Source: Schlesneria sp.
Lineage (GTDB): Bacteria; Planctomycetota; Planctomycetia; Planctomycetales; Planctomycetaceae
Assembly (NCBI GenBank): GCA_028291515.1
Contig: JAQGHU010000106.1
Span: forward strand, 62,001-126,000
Reading direction: 5' to 3'
DNA length: 64,000 bases
Shown: positions 56,805 through 64,000 of the stretch, piece after piece
How positions within the stretch are numbered: position 1 is the stretch's first letter
Layout: every line of letters begins with the position of its first letter
Program-made: the position numbers and the translations under genes
The notes under the pieces: generated by a model
Told to the model about the DNA's origin: nothing
The model's database searches: none
Seen by the model: only the letters and a program-made list of their open reading frames with translations

Positions 56805-58139
56805 ATGACGCCAGAAGTGAATCGTTCCAAGTTGTTCGTCATCGATACGAACGTCGTCCTGCACGACGCAGGTTGCTTGCGAAACTTCGAAGAAAACGAT
56901 GTCGCCGTTCCGATCACAGTTCTGGAAGAACTGGATCGTTTTAAAAAGGGGAATGAAGATCTCAACTTCCAGGCGCGCGCCTTTCTGCGTCGCATCGACG
57001 AACTGACCGGCGACGTGCTCGCCCCTGAAGGAGTTTCACTCGGTGATGGTCTGGGCTCAATCCGCGTCGTGCTGGAAGCGCAACACAATCAACGCTTGGA
57101 GCAGGCCTTCCTGGCCGATTGCCCCGACCATCGAATTCTGAATGTGGCCCTGACACTGCAGCAACAGGAGGCGCCTCGACCGGTCGTCCTCGTGACCAAG
57201 GACACCAACCTCAGGATGAAGGCCAAATCTTTTGGCCTGACAGCTCAAGACTATATTACCGACAAGGTCGAAAGCTTTGACAAGCTTTACACCGGAAAGC
57301 GATTGGTCAGTGATTTGCCTTCGGAGACGGTCAGCCAGTTCTATGTTAATGGTGGTCATGTTCCCGCCAGTGACTTGGATTGTGTGACTCAACCGATTGC
57401 AAACGAGAACTTCATTCTGCGCAACGGCAGCAAATCGGTGCTGGCGACCTATTGTCCGCAGGAGCGGTCATTCGTCCGTATTGACAAGCTGTCCGCTTCA
57501 GGGATCGCACCGCGCAATGCCGAGCAATCGTTTGCTCTGCGGGCTCTGCTCAATGACAACCTCAAACTGGTGACGCTGACTGGCAAGGCTGGCTCGGGCA
57601 AGACGCTATTGGCCTTGGCGGCCGCGATGGAATGTAAGTCGCGATACCGACAAATCCTGTTGGCCCGTCCGGCGGTTCCGCTCAGCAACAAAGATCTCGG
57701 CTTTCTGCCGGGGGACCTTGGTGCGAAGCTGGATCCGTACATGCAGCCACTATACGACAACATGGCGGTCATGCGACATCCGCTGGGGGATCTGGCCGGA
57801 GCGCCCAAGGTGCAGGACTTATTAGCGGCCAATCAGTTGGAGGTCACACCGCTGGCCTACATCCGCGGCCGTAGCCTGCAGCGAGTCTTCTTTATCGTTG
57901 ACGAGGCTCAAAATCTGACGCCACACGAGATCAAAACGATCATTACTCGTGCGGGTGAAGGAACCAAGATCGTCTTCACAGGCGATATTCAGCAGATCGA
58001 TCATCCGTATCTTGATTCGTTGTCGAACGGACTCAGCTACATGATCAATCGCATGGTCGGTCAGCCACTCTATGCGCACGTTACATTGGAGAAGGGTGAA
58101 CGCAGCGAACTGGCCGAACTGGCCAGCAATTTGTTGTAA
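56805..58139 (+). CDS. PIN-PhoH family ATPase
   Basis: A 444-residue PhoH2/YlaK-type protein. The N-terminal PIN nuclease domain has [11 protein letters not shown] (residues 11-21) and LEELDRFK. The C-terminal P-loop domain has Walker A GKAGSGKT (260-267) and Walker B VDEAQN (Asp366), with [13 protein letters not shown]-PhoH proteins are thought to unwind and cut RNA. ATG 56805 with GGAGG five bases upstream; an earlier in-frame ATG at 56742 is not preferred. It is alone on its strand. Confidence 0.93.
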   Translation: MTPEVNRSKLFVIDTNVVLHDAGCLRNFEENDVAVPITVLEELDRFKKGNEDLNFQARAFLRRIDELTGDVLAPEGVSLGDGLGSIRVVLEAQHNQRLEQAFLADCPDHRILNVALTLQQQEAPRPVVLVTKDTNLRMKAKSFGLTAQDYITDKVESFDKLYTGKRLVSDLPSETVSQFYVNGGHVPASDLDCVTQPIANENFILRNGSKSVLATYCPQERSFVRIDKLSASGIAPRNAEQSFALRALLNDNLKLVTLTGKAGSGKTLLALAAAMECKSRYRQILLARPAVPLSNKDLGFLPGDLGAKLDPYMQPLYDNMAVMRHPLGDLAGAPKVQDLLAANQLEVTPLAYIRGRSLQRVFFIVDEAQNLTPHEIKTIITRAGEGTKIVFTGDIQQIDHPYLDSLSNGLSYMINRMVGQPLYAHVTLEKGERSELAELASNLL

Positions 58140-58219
58140 GCCAAGCAGACACCGCGTGCTCAGCCATGAACGGGCCATGGCTGAGCACTGCGTTTAGTCT
58201 GGATTATTCATCGAGGTTC

Positions 58220-58290
58220 ACCAAGATCGGACTCCTGATCAACTTCAACAATACGAAGCTCAAGGTGGAATTCAGCGTTTCGTTCTCTGA
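58220..58290 (+). pseudogene. Truncated remnant of a GxxExxY gene
   Basis: The segment reads KIGLLINFNNTKLK and continues with the same 3' end as the full gene at 58432, but only the last 24 codons or so remain, and one base is missing relative to the intact copy (AAGGTGGA versus AAAGACGGA), which puts the last seven codons out of frame. The copy ends with the same CTCTGA. It forms part of a longer direct repeat (58220-58381 versus 58732-58894). Confidence 0.75.
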
Positions 58291-58381
58291 TTCCTTCGTG
58301 CTCTTCGTGTCCTTCGTGGTGAAAGAATGCCGAACTAGCCGGTCAACTTGACTCGCAGTCACTGTCGGTTCACAGTATTGG
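58220..58381. repeat. Direct repeat, left copy, at the GxxExxY unit
   Basis: 162 bases (58220-58381) closely similar to 58732-58894: the end of the coding sequence, the CTTCGTG/CTCTTCGTG motif, and about 60 bases of downstream DNA (ending TTGG). Differences include a one-base deletion and scattered substitutions. Confidence 0.8.
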
Positions 58382-58404
58382 CGTGTTAAGAGCGGTAGAG
58401 AGTT

Positions 58405-58431
58405 ACCACGAAGGACACGAAGAGCACGAAG
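58405..58431 (+). repeat. Inverted repeat (left), abutting the GxxExxY start codon
   Basis: The 27-base ACCACGAAGGACACGAAGAG plus CACGAAG is the exact reverse complement of 58807-58833, and also of 58294-58320. It ends directly before the ATG at 58432, so it also supplies the AAGGA ribosome binding site. Confidence 0.85.
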
Positions 58432-58803
58432 ATGGAATTTGAAGAACTTTCCAGTCGAGTGATCGGTTGTGCCATCGAGGTCCACCGAATCCTGGGTCCG
58501 GGGTTGCTGGAATCTGCTTATAAGCAATGTTTGGCGTATGAGCTAAGTCGTAGCGGAATTGCATTCCAGACTCAGTGCCCACAACCGGTTCAATACAAAG
58601 ACATTCAACGGGATTGCGGCTATCGGATAGACATTCTGATCGAGAATCGGTTGATACTCGAACTCAAGAGCGTCGAGACGACCAAGGCAATTTACGAAGC
58701 CCAACTGCTGACTTACATGAAATTGGCTGGCATCAAGATCGGACGCCTCATCAACTTCAACAATACGAGGCTCAAAGACGGAATTCAGCGTTTCGTTCTC
58801 TGA
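58432..58803 (+). CDS. GxxExxY family protein
   Basis: A 123-residue protein of the GxxExxY family: VHRILGPGLLESAYKQCL contains G-L-L-E-S-A-Y. Other landmarks are GYRIDILIENRLILELKSVE and AQLLTYMKLAGIKIGRLINF. The D-x-L/I...E-L-K-x-x-E order resembles PD-(D/E)xK nuclease folds, an idea that is inference. Members are frequently found as isolated genes in Gram-negative and planctomycete genomes. The start codon touches an inverted repeat (58405-58431) that also occurs downstream of the stop; the unit is bounded by longer direct repeats. Confidence 0.88.
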   Translation: MEFEELSSRVIGCAIEVHRILGPGLLESAYKQCLAYELSRSGIAFQTQCPQPVQYKDIQRDCGYRIDILIENRLILELKSVETTKAIYEAQLLTYMKLAGIKIGRLINFNNTRLKDGIQRFVL

Positions 58804-58894
58804 TTCCTTCGTGCTCTTCGTGTCCTTCGTGGTGAAAAAATCCTGAACAAGCCGGTCAACTTGACCCACAGTCGTTGTCGGTTCTGAGTGTTGG
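58732..58894. repeat. Direct repeat, right copy, at the GxxExxY unit
   Basis: 163 bases containing the 3' end of the intact GxxExxY gene and its downstream flank; counterpart of 58220-58381. It includes the inverted repeat element 58807-58833. Confidence 0.8.
58807..58833 (-). repeat. Inverted repeat (right) downstream of the GxxExxY gene
   Basis: CTTCGTGCTCTTCGTGTCCT plus TCGTGGT, perfect reverse complement of 58405-58431; a third identical copy in this orientation is at 58294-58320. It starts 3 bases after the gene's stop codon. Confidence 0.85.
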
Positions 58895-58958
58895 TTTGCG
58901 CGGGAATGAGAGAAAGAGCAGTTCAAGCGACCATTAAACCCGATACAGAAAGTTCGGG

Positions 58959-59936
58959 TCATGCTCGACGACCTTTCAGGCCACACGCTTCCTGAACGCG
59001 TTGCAGGACTTGCTGTCCCTTCGCGCGGGCCTTTCGAGCGCCAGCCTGTAGCACTTCTTCGACGTAAGCCGGGTTCGCGACAAGCTCCGCTCGCTTTGTA
59101 CGGGCATTGGCGAAGTAAGTCATGGCGGCATCGTACAGGGCTTGCTTGGCTTCACCGTATCCCATGCCACCGGCACGATAACGCGCGGCCAAAGCCGTCT
59201 GCTGCTCGGGTGTCGAGAACAATTTGTAGAGCGTGTAGAGCGAACAAGTGTCAGGATTCTTCGGCGCTTCCATCGGTGTCGAGTCGGTCTTGATCGACAT
59301 GATCTTCTTCCGCAGCGGTTTTTCCGCCTCGAAGATTTCCAACGTGTTGCCGTAACTCTTCGACATCTTTTCGCCGTCGGTACCGGGCACTTTTGCCCCT
59401 TCTTCCAGAACGCGAGCATTCGGAAGATGCAGGAATTCGCCACCGAAGATCGAGTTGAATCGCTGAGCGATATCGCGCGTCACTTCCAGATGTTGGATCT
59501 GGTCAGCGCCGACAGGGACAATGTCGCTGTCATACAACAGGATGTCGGCGGCCATCAGGACGGGATACGTGAACAGGCCCGCGTCCGCAGCAATCCCCTT
59601 GACCACTTTGTCTTTGTACGAGGTACATTTCTCCAGCAGACTGAACTGCGTCACCGTCATCAACAGCCACATCAACTCGGTCACCTCAGGAACGTCCGAC
59701 TGTCGGAACAGCGATGCCTGGTTCGGATCCAGACCCAAAGCGAGCAGATCGACGGCGGCGTCCCAAACATTTTCTTCCAACTGCTTGCGATCGCGGACAC
59801 TGGTCAGCGCGTGCAGATCGGCGATGAAATAGAACGACTGTTCGTTGTTCTGCAGAGCGATGTACTGCTGGATCGCTCCAAAGTAATTGCCCCAGTGAAA
59901 CCGACCTGTAGGCTGAATTCCGGAAAGGACTCGCAT
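58959..59936 (-). CDS. trpS: Tryptophanyl-tRNA synthetase
   Basis: A 325-residue class I aminoacyl-tRNA synthetase, of normal bacterial length. The HIGH-like motif lies in [16 protein letters not shown], the KMSKS motif at residues 190-194 ([11 protein letters not shown]), and the specific [18 protein letters not shown] stretch is present. It charges tRNA-Trp in the cytoplasm. ATG 59936 is the first and only good start. pyrD is 170 bases upstream on the same strand, but a common transcript is not evident. Confidence 0.97.
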   Translation of the reverse strand: MRVLSGIQPTGRFHWGNYFGAIQQYIALQNNEQSFYFIADLHALTSVRDRKQLEENVWDAAVDLLALGLDPNQASLFRQSDVPEVTELMWLLMTVTQFSLLEKCTSYKDKVVKGIAADAGLFTYPVLMAADILLYDSDIVPVGADQIQHLEVTRDIAQRFNSIFGGEFLHLPNARVLEEGAKVPGTDGEKMSKSYGNTLEIFEAEKPLRKKIMSIKTDSTPMEAPKNPDTCSLYTLYKLFSTPEQQTALAARYRAGGMGYGEAKQALYDAAMTYFANARTKRAELVANPAYVEEVLQAGARKARAKGQQVLQRVQEACGLKGRRA

Positions 59937-60105
59937 GACTCACCAAAAAATGTAAACAACGGACCGATTGAACTTTGCGGTGACAACTCATCCTAGTCAC
60001 GTGAGCCGTGCCACTGGTTGGCCGCTTCGGACAACCAGTGCAAAGCGAATTGACGGGCCAGCCGCATCGGCTTTTCAACTCTTCTCTACACTCCACTCTC
60101 TCCAA

Positions 60106-61098
60106 TCAACTCTCTCGCGGCCCTGCCGCAATGGCACAGGCCTGACTGGCGATCATTTTGGCAACGGTCGAAGGCTGGATCGTTCCGACGATATCACTTA
60201 CCGATTCGCAGCCTTCTTCATCCAGCACGACAGATAGTTGATCGACCAGGTTCGTCGCCAGTGAGGGATTATAGAAGTTGGCGGTTCCAATCTGGACGGC
60301 TGTGGCACCGCAGACGAGGAATTCCATCACATCGTCGATCGACTGGATGCCACCAATTCCAATGATCGGCGTTTTGACGGTTTGGGCCACTTGCCAGACA
60401 ATACGCAGAGCCAACGGTTTGATGGCCGGGCCGCTGAGTCCCCCGATCCCATTTCCCAGCACCGGCTTCCGCTTGCGCCAGTTGACCGATAGACCTTGGA
60501 ATGTATTCACGAGCGACAAAGCATCAGCGCCGGCATCGCTAGCGGCTTTGGCAATCTCAACGATGCTCGTGACGTTCGGCGTCAGCTTCGCAACGATTGG
60601 CAGATCGCAGGCATTTCGAACTGCCGAGACCACTTCGGCCGTCATCTTTGGATTGGTCCCGTAATCGACGCCGCCGCTGACATTCGGGCACGAGACGTTC
60701 AATTCGAGGGCAGCCAGGCCGGGGAACTCGTTCAACCGCTGGGCCATCTGGACAAATTCAGCCGTATTCTTTCCCGCGATATTGGCGATGATCGCCGTCC
60801 CCATCCCCAACAACGCTTCGAGGTGCTTCTCGATGAAGGCTTCCAGGCCGTCGTTGTCGAGTCCGATGGAATTGAGCAACCCGGACGAGGTTTCGACAGT
60901 GCGCGGGGGCGGGTTACCGGGACGCGGCAAGGGCGTCACCGTTTTGGGAATGATTCCGCCCAGTTTGGCGAAGTCGGCATACGCGACCATTTCGCGCGCG
61001 TAGCCGAAGGTTCCCGAAGCAACGAGAATTGGATTCTTCAAGTGAAGACGATTGAGGACGACATCAAGGCGCGCCACAGGCGGTTCTTTCGGGATCAA
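60106..61098 (-). CDS. pyrD: Dihydroorotate dehydrogenase, class 1 (1B type)
   Basis: A 330-residue FMN enzyme of de novo pyrimidine synthesis oxidising dihydroorotate to orotate. The TIM barrel shows [29 protein letters not shown] and the catalytic Cys137 in [13 protein letters not shown], which marks class 1. The C-terminal phosphate-binding [19 protein letters not shown] region follows. Class 1B enzymes need a partner PyrK; none is seen in the window. ATG at 61098. Confidence 0.95.
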   Translation of the reverse strand: MIPKEPPVARLDVVLNRLHLKNPILVASGTFGYAREMVAYADFAKLGGIIPKTVTPLPRPGNPPPRTVETSSGLLNSIGLDNDGLEAFIEKHLEALLGMGTAIIANIAGKNTAEFVQMAQRLNEFPGLAALELNVSCPNVSGGVDYGTNPKMTAEVVSAVRNACDLPIVAKLTPNVTSIVEIAKAASDAGADALSLVNTFQGLSVNWRKRKPVLGNGIGGLSGPAIKPLALRIVWQVAQTVKTPIIGIGGIQSIDDVMEFLVCGATAVQIGTANFYNPSLATNLVDQLSVVLDEEGCESVSDIVGTIQPSTVAKMIASQACAIAAGPRES

Positions 61099-61220
61099 CC
61101 GCCCGGTCGTGGTCCGATCGCAGCCACATTGGCTTGACGTCAGGATCGAGCAGTCGTCAGCTTCATCGTATCGGTGTCTGCACCGACCGACAACAAACCG
61201 ACGACGTGCCGCGAATCCGA

Positions 61221-61442
61221 TTAGATCACGCCGCCGTGGGTTCGGTATGGCGTCATGACATCGGGCATGTCAAGCATCCACATACGTTCCCAGATCTCGG
61301 TGATGTGTCTGTAGTTTTCCGACGTGAAAATCAACTGTCGAGCGCGAACGTCCGGCGATGAAGAGTAGATCGGAACGATGCAGCCAAGCTGAGCGAAACA
61401 GCTGAGCAGCAAGAAAATTCCGACGTAAAGCCGATTCCGCAT
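61221..61442 (-). CDS. Small predicted lipoprotein
   Basis: A 73-residue protein: signal peptide with lipobox FAQLGC (Cys near residue 21), then a short mature part containing [20 protein letters not shown] and [13 protein letters not shown]. This kind of mini-lipoprotein is frequent in planctomycetes. ATG 61442 has GGAGG six bases upstream. Function unknown; possibly an envelope component. Confidence 0.7.
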   Translation of the reverse strand: MRNRLYVGIFLLLSCFAQLGCIVPIYSSSPDVRARQLIFTSENYRHITEIWERMWMLDMPDVMTPYRTHGGVI

Positions 61443-61525
61443 GATAGCCTCCATGCCAACGCCAGGATCGCAGTCCTGATTTTCAAAACTCTATCACCAG
61501 TCGCGTCATTGGAGGTTCGGCTGTT

Positions 61526-61909
61526 TCAGGATTGCACATCGCTGGGAGTGCTGGCTGGCACTTCAGCGACGTCAGTGGTAGCGGGTTGGTCACCCACCAC
61601 CTGCTGTGCTGCAGCTCGCGCTGCAGCTTCTTCCATCTGCCGAACCTTTTCTTCCATCTCTTTGCCAGGCTTGAAGGTCACGACGAACTTCTCTGGCACA
61701 AATACCTTATCACCGGTCCGAGGATTACGAGCCTTTCGAGCGGCTCGCTTCTTGACTTCAAATACACCAAAGTTCCGCAGCTCGATCCGTCCGTCTTCCA
61801 CGAGCGTTTTGACAATCGCGTCGAACGTCTTCTGAACGATCTCCTTGGTCTTGAGCTGTGTCAGCCCAATGGCTTCGGAAATGTCTTTGACAATCTCTTT
61901 CTTGGTCAC
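61526..61909 (-). CDS. HU/IHF family DNA-binding protein
   Basis: A 127-residue nucleoid-associated protein. The HU fold is at residues 1-90: [60 protein letters not shown]. The DNA-bending RNPRTG motif is intact. A 35-residue Ala/Gln/Thr-rich tail after the HU core is unusual compared with the 90-residue norm. GTG 61909 is the start. The gene is monocistronic. Confidence 0.93.
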   Translation of the reverse strand: MTKKEIVKDISEAIGLTQLKTKEIVQKTFDAIVKTLVEDGRIELRNFGVFEVKKRAARKARNPRTGDKVFVPEKFVVTFKPGKEMEEKVRQMEEAAARAAAQQVVGDQPATTDVAEVPASTPSDVQS

Positions 61910-62241
61910 GTTTGGAGCCCCCCGATCTGAGTCGAATTGAATTTGTTCGACAGAGTTCTGTGATCACCGAGAGACTCAACTGTATTCCCAAAAAAGAGTT
62001 AATGTCAAGTCGTTCGCCGCAATTCGTCTTTCTGCTGATTGCCAAGTCAGGTCGAAACCGTCACCGCAATACGCGAGCAGAATGTCCGCTGCCTTTGTTA
62101 TCGGCCGTCATAACCGAAACCTTCAGAAAATCTCGCCTATGCGGAAATCTTGACGCAATGCCTGCGAGCGGACCCTGATTGACAGGGATGTGTGCGGTCG
62201 TTTTTGTGCCAATCATTGGCCGTTAAGGCTCGATTTTGGCT
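61910..62241. other. Intergenic region, no gene seen
   Basis: 332 bases between HU and the YkgJ-type gene, both on the minus strand. It should hold the HU promoter. No hairpin, repeat or RNA gene that I can support. Confidence 0.35.
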
Positions 62242-62658
62242 TCAAATATCGACGACATCCGCCAAATTGCGGATCTGTTGCAGATCGTATAATTTTCCGC
62301 AACCTGCACCAGGACAAGCAGCTTGCGTCTCTTTCCACGATTCTTCGTCAGCCAGATTCGAATTCCAGAACGGCCATGTTTGGCATTGGGCGGGCCGGGC
62401 GGCGTAGACCGAGCACTTGCGAGTTTTGGGATCCAGAAATGTGCAGTCTCCATTCGGAAACTCGCGCAGAGATGTCCTGCCACCCACGAAACGCAGGTGG
62501 TGAATCTGCATCTCACCCAGGCTCAATCCTTTGTGATCGGCAATCTGCTGAATTTCTTCTGTCGTCACCCACACGAACCCGGGCGAGCCTGAACAGCAGT
62601 CGCCGCACTGGGTGCAGGTGAAGCGCAACCCCTCTTGATACCAAGGGTTTTCATCCAT
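62242..62658 (-). CDS. YkgJ family cysteine cluster protein
   Basis: A 138-residue protein of the zinc/iron-chelating CxCxCC (YkgJ) family: FTCTQCGDCCSGSPG at about residues 15-28, later CTFLDPKTRKCSVY and RPAQCQTWPFW and CPGAGCG. The cysteines are thought to bind metal. ATG 62658 (MDENPWYQEGLRF) is chosen although the frame opens 28 codons earlier. Its role is not known. It is divergent from purM. Confidence 0.88.
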   Translation of the reverse strand: MDENPWYQEGLRFTCTQCGDCCSGSPGFVWVTTEEIQQIADHKGLSLGEMQIHHLRFVGGRTSLREFPNGDCTFLDPKTRKCSVYAARPAQCQTWPFWNSNLADEESWKETQAACPGAGCGKLYDLQQIRNLADVVDI

Positions 62659-62879
62659 TGATCGACTCCATGGACAGCGGCGAAAAGTGAGACGAACGAT
62701 CTGATAACGAGCTTCTGGCCGAGCTTTGTGGCCGACCGACAACCTTGTCTCAGACCACCGAATGATTTTCTACGATTACAGCGGTATTATCCGGGCAGGA
62801 AAATGGCTGGTGGCAAAAGCTGCCGATCAAATGCCACCTTCATGACTGACCCCGCTCTTGCGATGAAGAAACAGCCCGC

Positions 62880-63944
62880 ATGTCGAATGTCACTTATAAA
62901 TCTGCCGGCGTCGATTTGGAACTCTACGACGAGGCCATGCGTCGCCTGCCGAGTTTAATGCAGCGAACGCATACCCCACGGGTTCTGCCGCTGGCCGATG
63001 CCTTCGCGGGATTGATGCGACTGAATCACAGCAGCAAGCCCGGCGCTCACAGCTATGAAGATCCCGTTCTGGTCTCGGGAACAGACGGCGTCGGTACGAA
63101 GTTGAAGGTGGCCCAACTGGTCCAACGGTTTGATACAGTCGGAATCGATCTGGTGGCGATGTCCGTTAACGACGTGCTTTGCCTGGGAGCCGAGCCGCTG
63201 CTGTTTCTCGACTACCTGGCTCTCGGTAAGGACAACCCCGATCTGATCACATCACTCGTGAAAGGGGTCAGCGACGGCTGCGTCGAATGCGGTGCGGCAC
63301 TGCTGGGTGGCGAAACGGCGATCATGCCCGACATCTATTCCGAAGGTGACTTCGACATGGCCGGCTTCTGCGTCGGCGTGGCAGAAAAATCGCAACTGAT
63401 CGATGGAAAAGGAATTCAACCGGGTGATGTTGTCATCGGGATTCCTTCGAGCGGCTTCCACTCCAACGGCTATAGCCTCATCCGACGCGTCGTCTTCGAC
63501 ATCGCTGGCTTGAAAATCGATCAGACCGTCGCAGAACTGCAGCGAACGGTGGGCGACGTGTTGCTCGAGCCGACTCGTCTGTATCCCAAGCTGATTCTGG
63601 GTTTATTGAAAACCCATCGCCCGAATACAGCCATCTCCGGATTGGCTCACATCACAGGCGGCGGTTTGAAGGACAATATCGAGCGACTGCTTCCCGACGA
63701 CGTTCGCCTGAAGATCGATCGCTCCACCTGGGAAGTCCCTGCGACCTTCACCTGGCTACAGGGCTTGGGCGGCATCGACCGTGAAGAGATGTTCCACGTC
63801 TTCAATATGGGGATCGGGTTCACCGTGATCGCCCGGCCTCAGTTTGCCAATGCGATTCAAAGCGATCTGCAACGAGCAGGCAGCCCCAGTTGGGTGATTG
63901 GCGAGATGCAGGCGGGGCCGCGCGGTGTCGACTACGTCAACTGA
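62880..63944 (+). CDS. purM: Phosphoribosylformylglycinamidine cyclo-ligase (AIR synthetase)
   Basis: A 354-residue enzyme of purine synthesis that closes the imidazole ring using ATP. Landmarks are VSGTDGVGTKLKVAQ, GIDLVAMSVNDVLCLGAEPL, GGETAIMPDIY and GIPSSGFHSNGYSLIRR with HITGGGLKDNIER. The ATG 62880 (MSNVTYKSAGVD) is the family start. No purN or other pur gene is within reach; only the first codons of the next gene lie downstream. Confidence 0.96.
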   Translation: MSNVTYKSAGVDLELYDEAMRRLPSLMQRTHTPRVLPLADAFAGLMRLNHSSKPGAHSYEDPVLVSGTDGVGTKLKVAQLVQRFDTVGIDLVAMSVNDVLCLGAEPLLFLDYLALGKDNPDLITSLVKGVSDGCVECGAALLGGETAIMPDIYSEGDFDMAGFCVGVAEKSQLIDGKGIQPGDVVIGIPSSGFHSNGYSLIRRVVFDIAGLKIDQTVAELQRTVGDVLLEPTRLYPKLILGLLKTHRPNTAISGLAHITGGGLKDNIERLLPDDVRLKIDRSTWEVPATFTWLQGLGGIDREEMFHVFNMGIGFTVIARPQFANAIQSDLQRAGSPSWVIGEMQAGPRGVDYVN

Positions 63945-63955
63945 AGGTTTTCAGC

Positions 63956-64000
63956 ATGGCAAATTTCATGTCGGAGGAACTCGGCCATCGTTTGAACTGG
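63956..64000 (+). CDS. Start of an unidentified gene, cut by window end
   Basis: A frame opens at ATG 63956, 11 bases after the purM stop, with AAGG upstream, reading MANFMSEELGHRLNW before the window ends. A second ATG lies at 63968. The piece is too short to identify. Confidence 0.35.
   Translation, partial: MANFMSEELGHRLNW

Noticed and set aside
56513-57088. Minus-strand frame across the start of the PhoH gene
   Set aside because: Antisense to the well-supported PIN domain. The shorter piece 56605-56787 was considered, but has no support beyond an open frame.

Overview
The window looks like chromosomal core plus lineage-specific DNA from a planctomycete (order Planctomycetales, Schlesneria/Gimesia-like is my guess, not proven). 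Evidence: a DUF1592-type cytochrome-like protein and a Tat-exported DUF1552 protein close together, exported PPC-domain and STN-like proteins, a short 'MLTFFHGWRRK' membrane protein, moderately high GC, many short operons with small intergenic gaps, and housekeeping genes that are scattered rather than clustered. No rRNA, tRNA, CRISPR array, prophage or transposase was found.

Layout. 1-2.4 kb (minus): rpsO-pnp, with two strong hairpins in the pnp leader. 2.7-9.3 kb: an exported esterase/SMP-30 fusion, small membrane proteins (one DUF2784), a PPC-domain protein, a lipoprotein and a 2-Cys peroxiredoxin. 9.7-13.1 kb (plus): a DUF3467 gene followed by three membrane genes resembling Complex I subunits J, K and L but lacking the usual charged pumping residues. 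13.8-19.0 kb: DUF1592 protein, an excisionase-type HTH protein with an acidic head and a Q/N/G/R-rich tail, and DUF1552. 19.3-34.8 kb: mostly exported planctomycete proteins of unknown role, an intradiol dioxygenase, a Gfo/Idh/MocA oxidoreductase, a thioredoxin-protease fusion, a TPR protein, and a DUF4239 protein. 34.8-36.3 kb: a DUF2252 gene broken by a frameshift. 37.6-42.6 kb (minus): HisA-like gene, dnaN, dciA (DUF721) and gyrB. 42.7-46.2 kb: an alpha/beta hydrolase, a Cys-rich exported peptide and a two-domain TRASH/YHS-like protein, and a translationally coupled pair of small proteins that resembles a toxin-antitoxin module. 46.2-56.5 kb: SpoVR, a large lipoprotein (protease + thioredoxin + TPR), lutA-lutB, Gly/Tyr-rich secreted protein, an exported cyanophycinase-like S51 peptidase. 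56.8-64 kb: PIN-PhoH ATPase, a GxxExxY gene inside a repeat-bounded unit, trpS, pyrD, a small lipoprotein, an HU-family protein, a YkgJ-type cysteine-cluster protein, purM, and the first codons of another gene.

The candidates for something new are the degenerate J-K-L membrane module, the repeat-bounded GxxExxY unit with its decayed upstream copy, the coupled HicA-like pair, the two protease/thioredoxin fusions with opposite domain order, and the zinc-ribbon-plus-transmembrane version of the DUF1592 protein. Functions of all of these beyond family recognition are inference.
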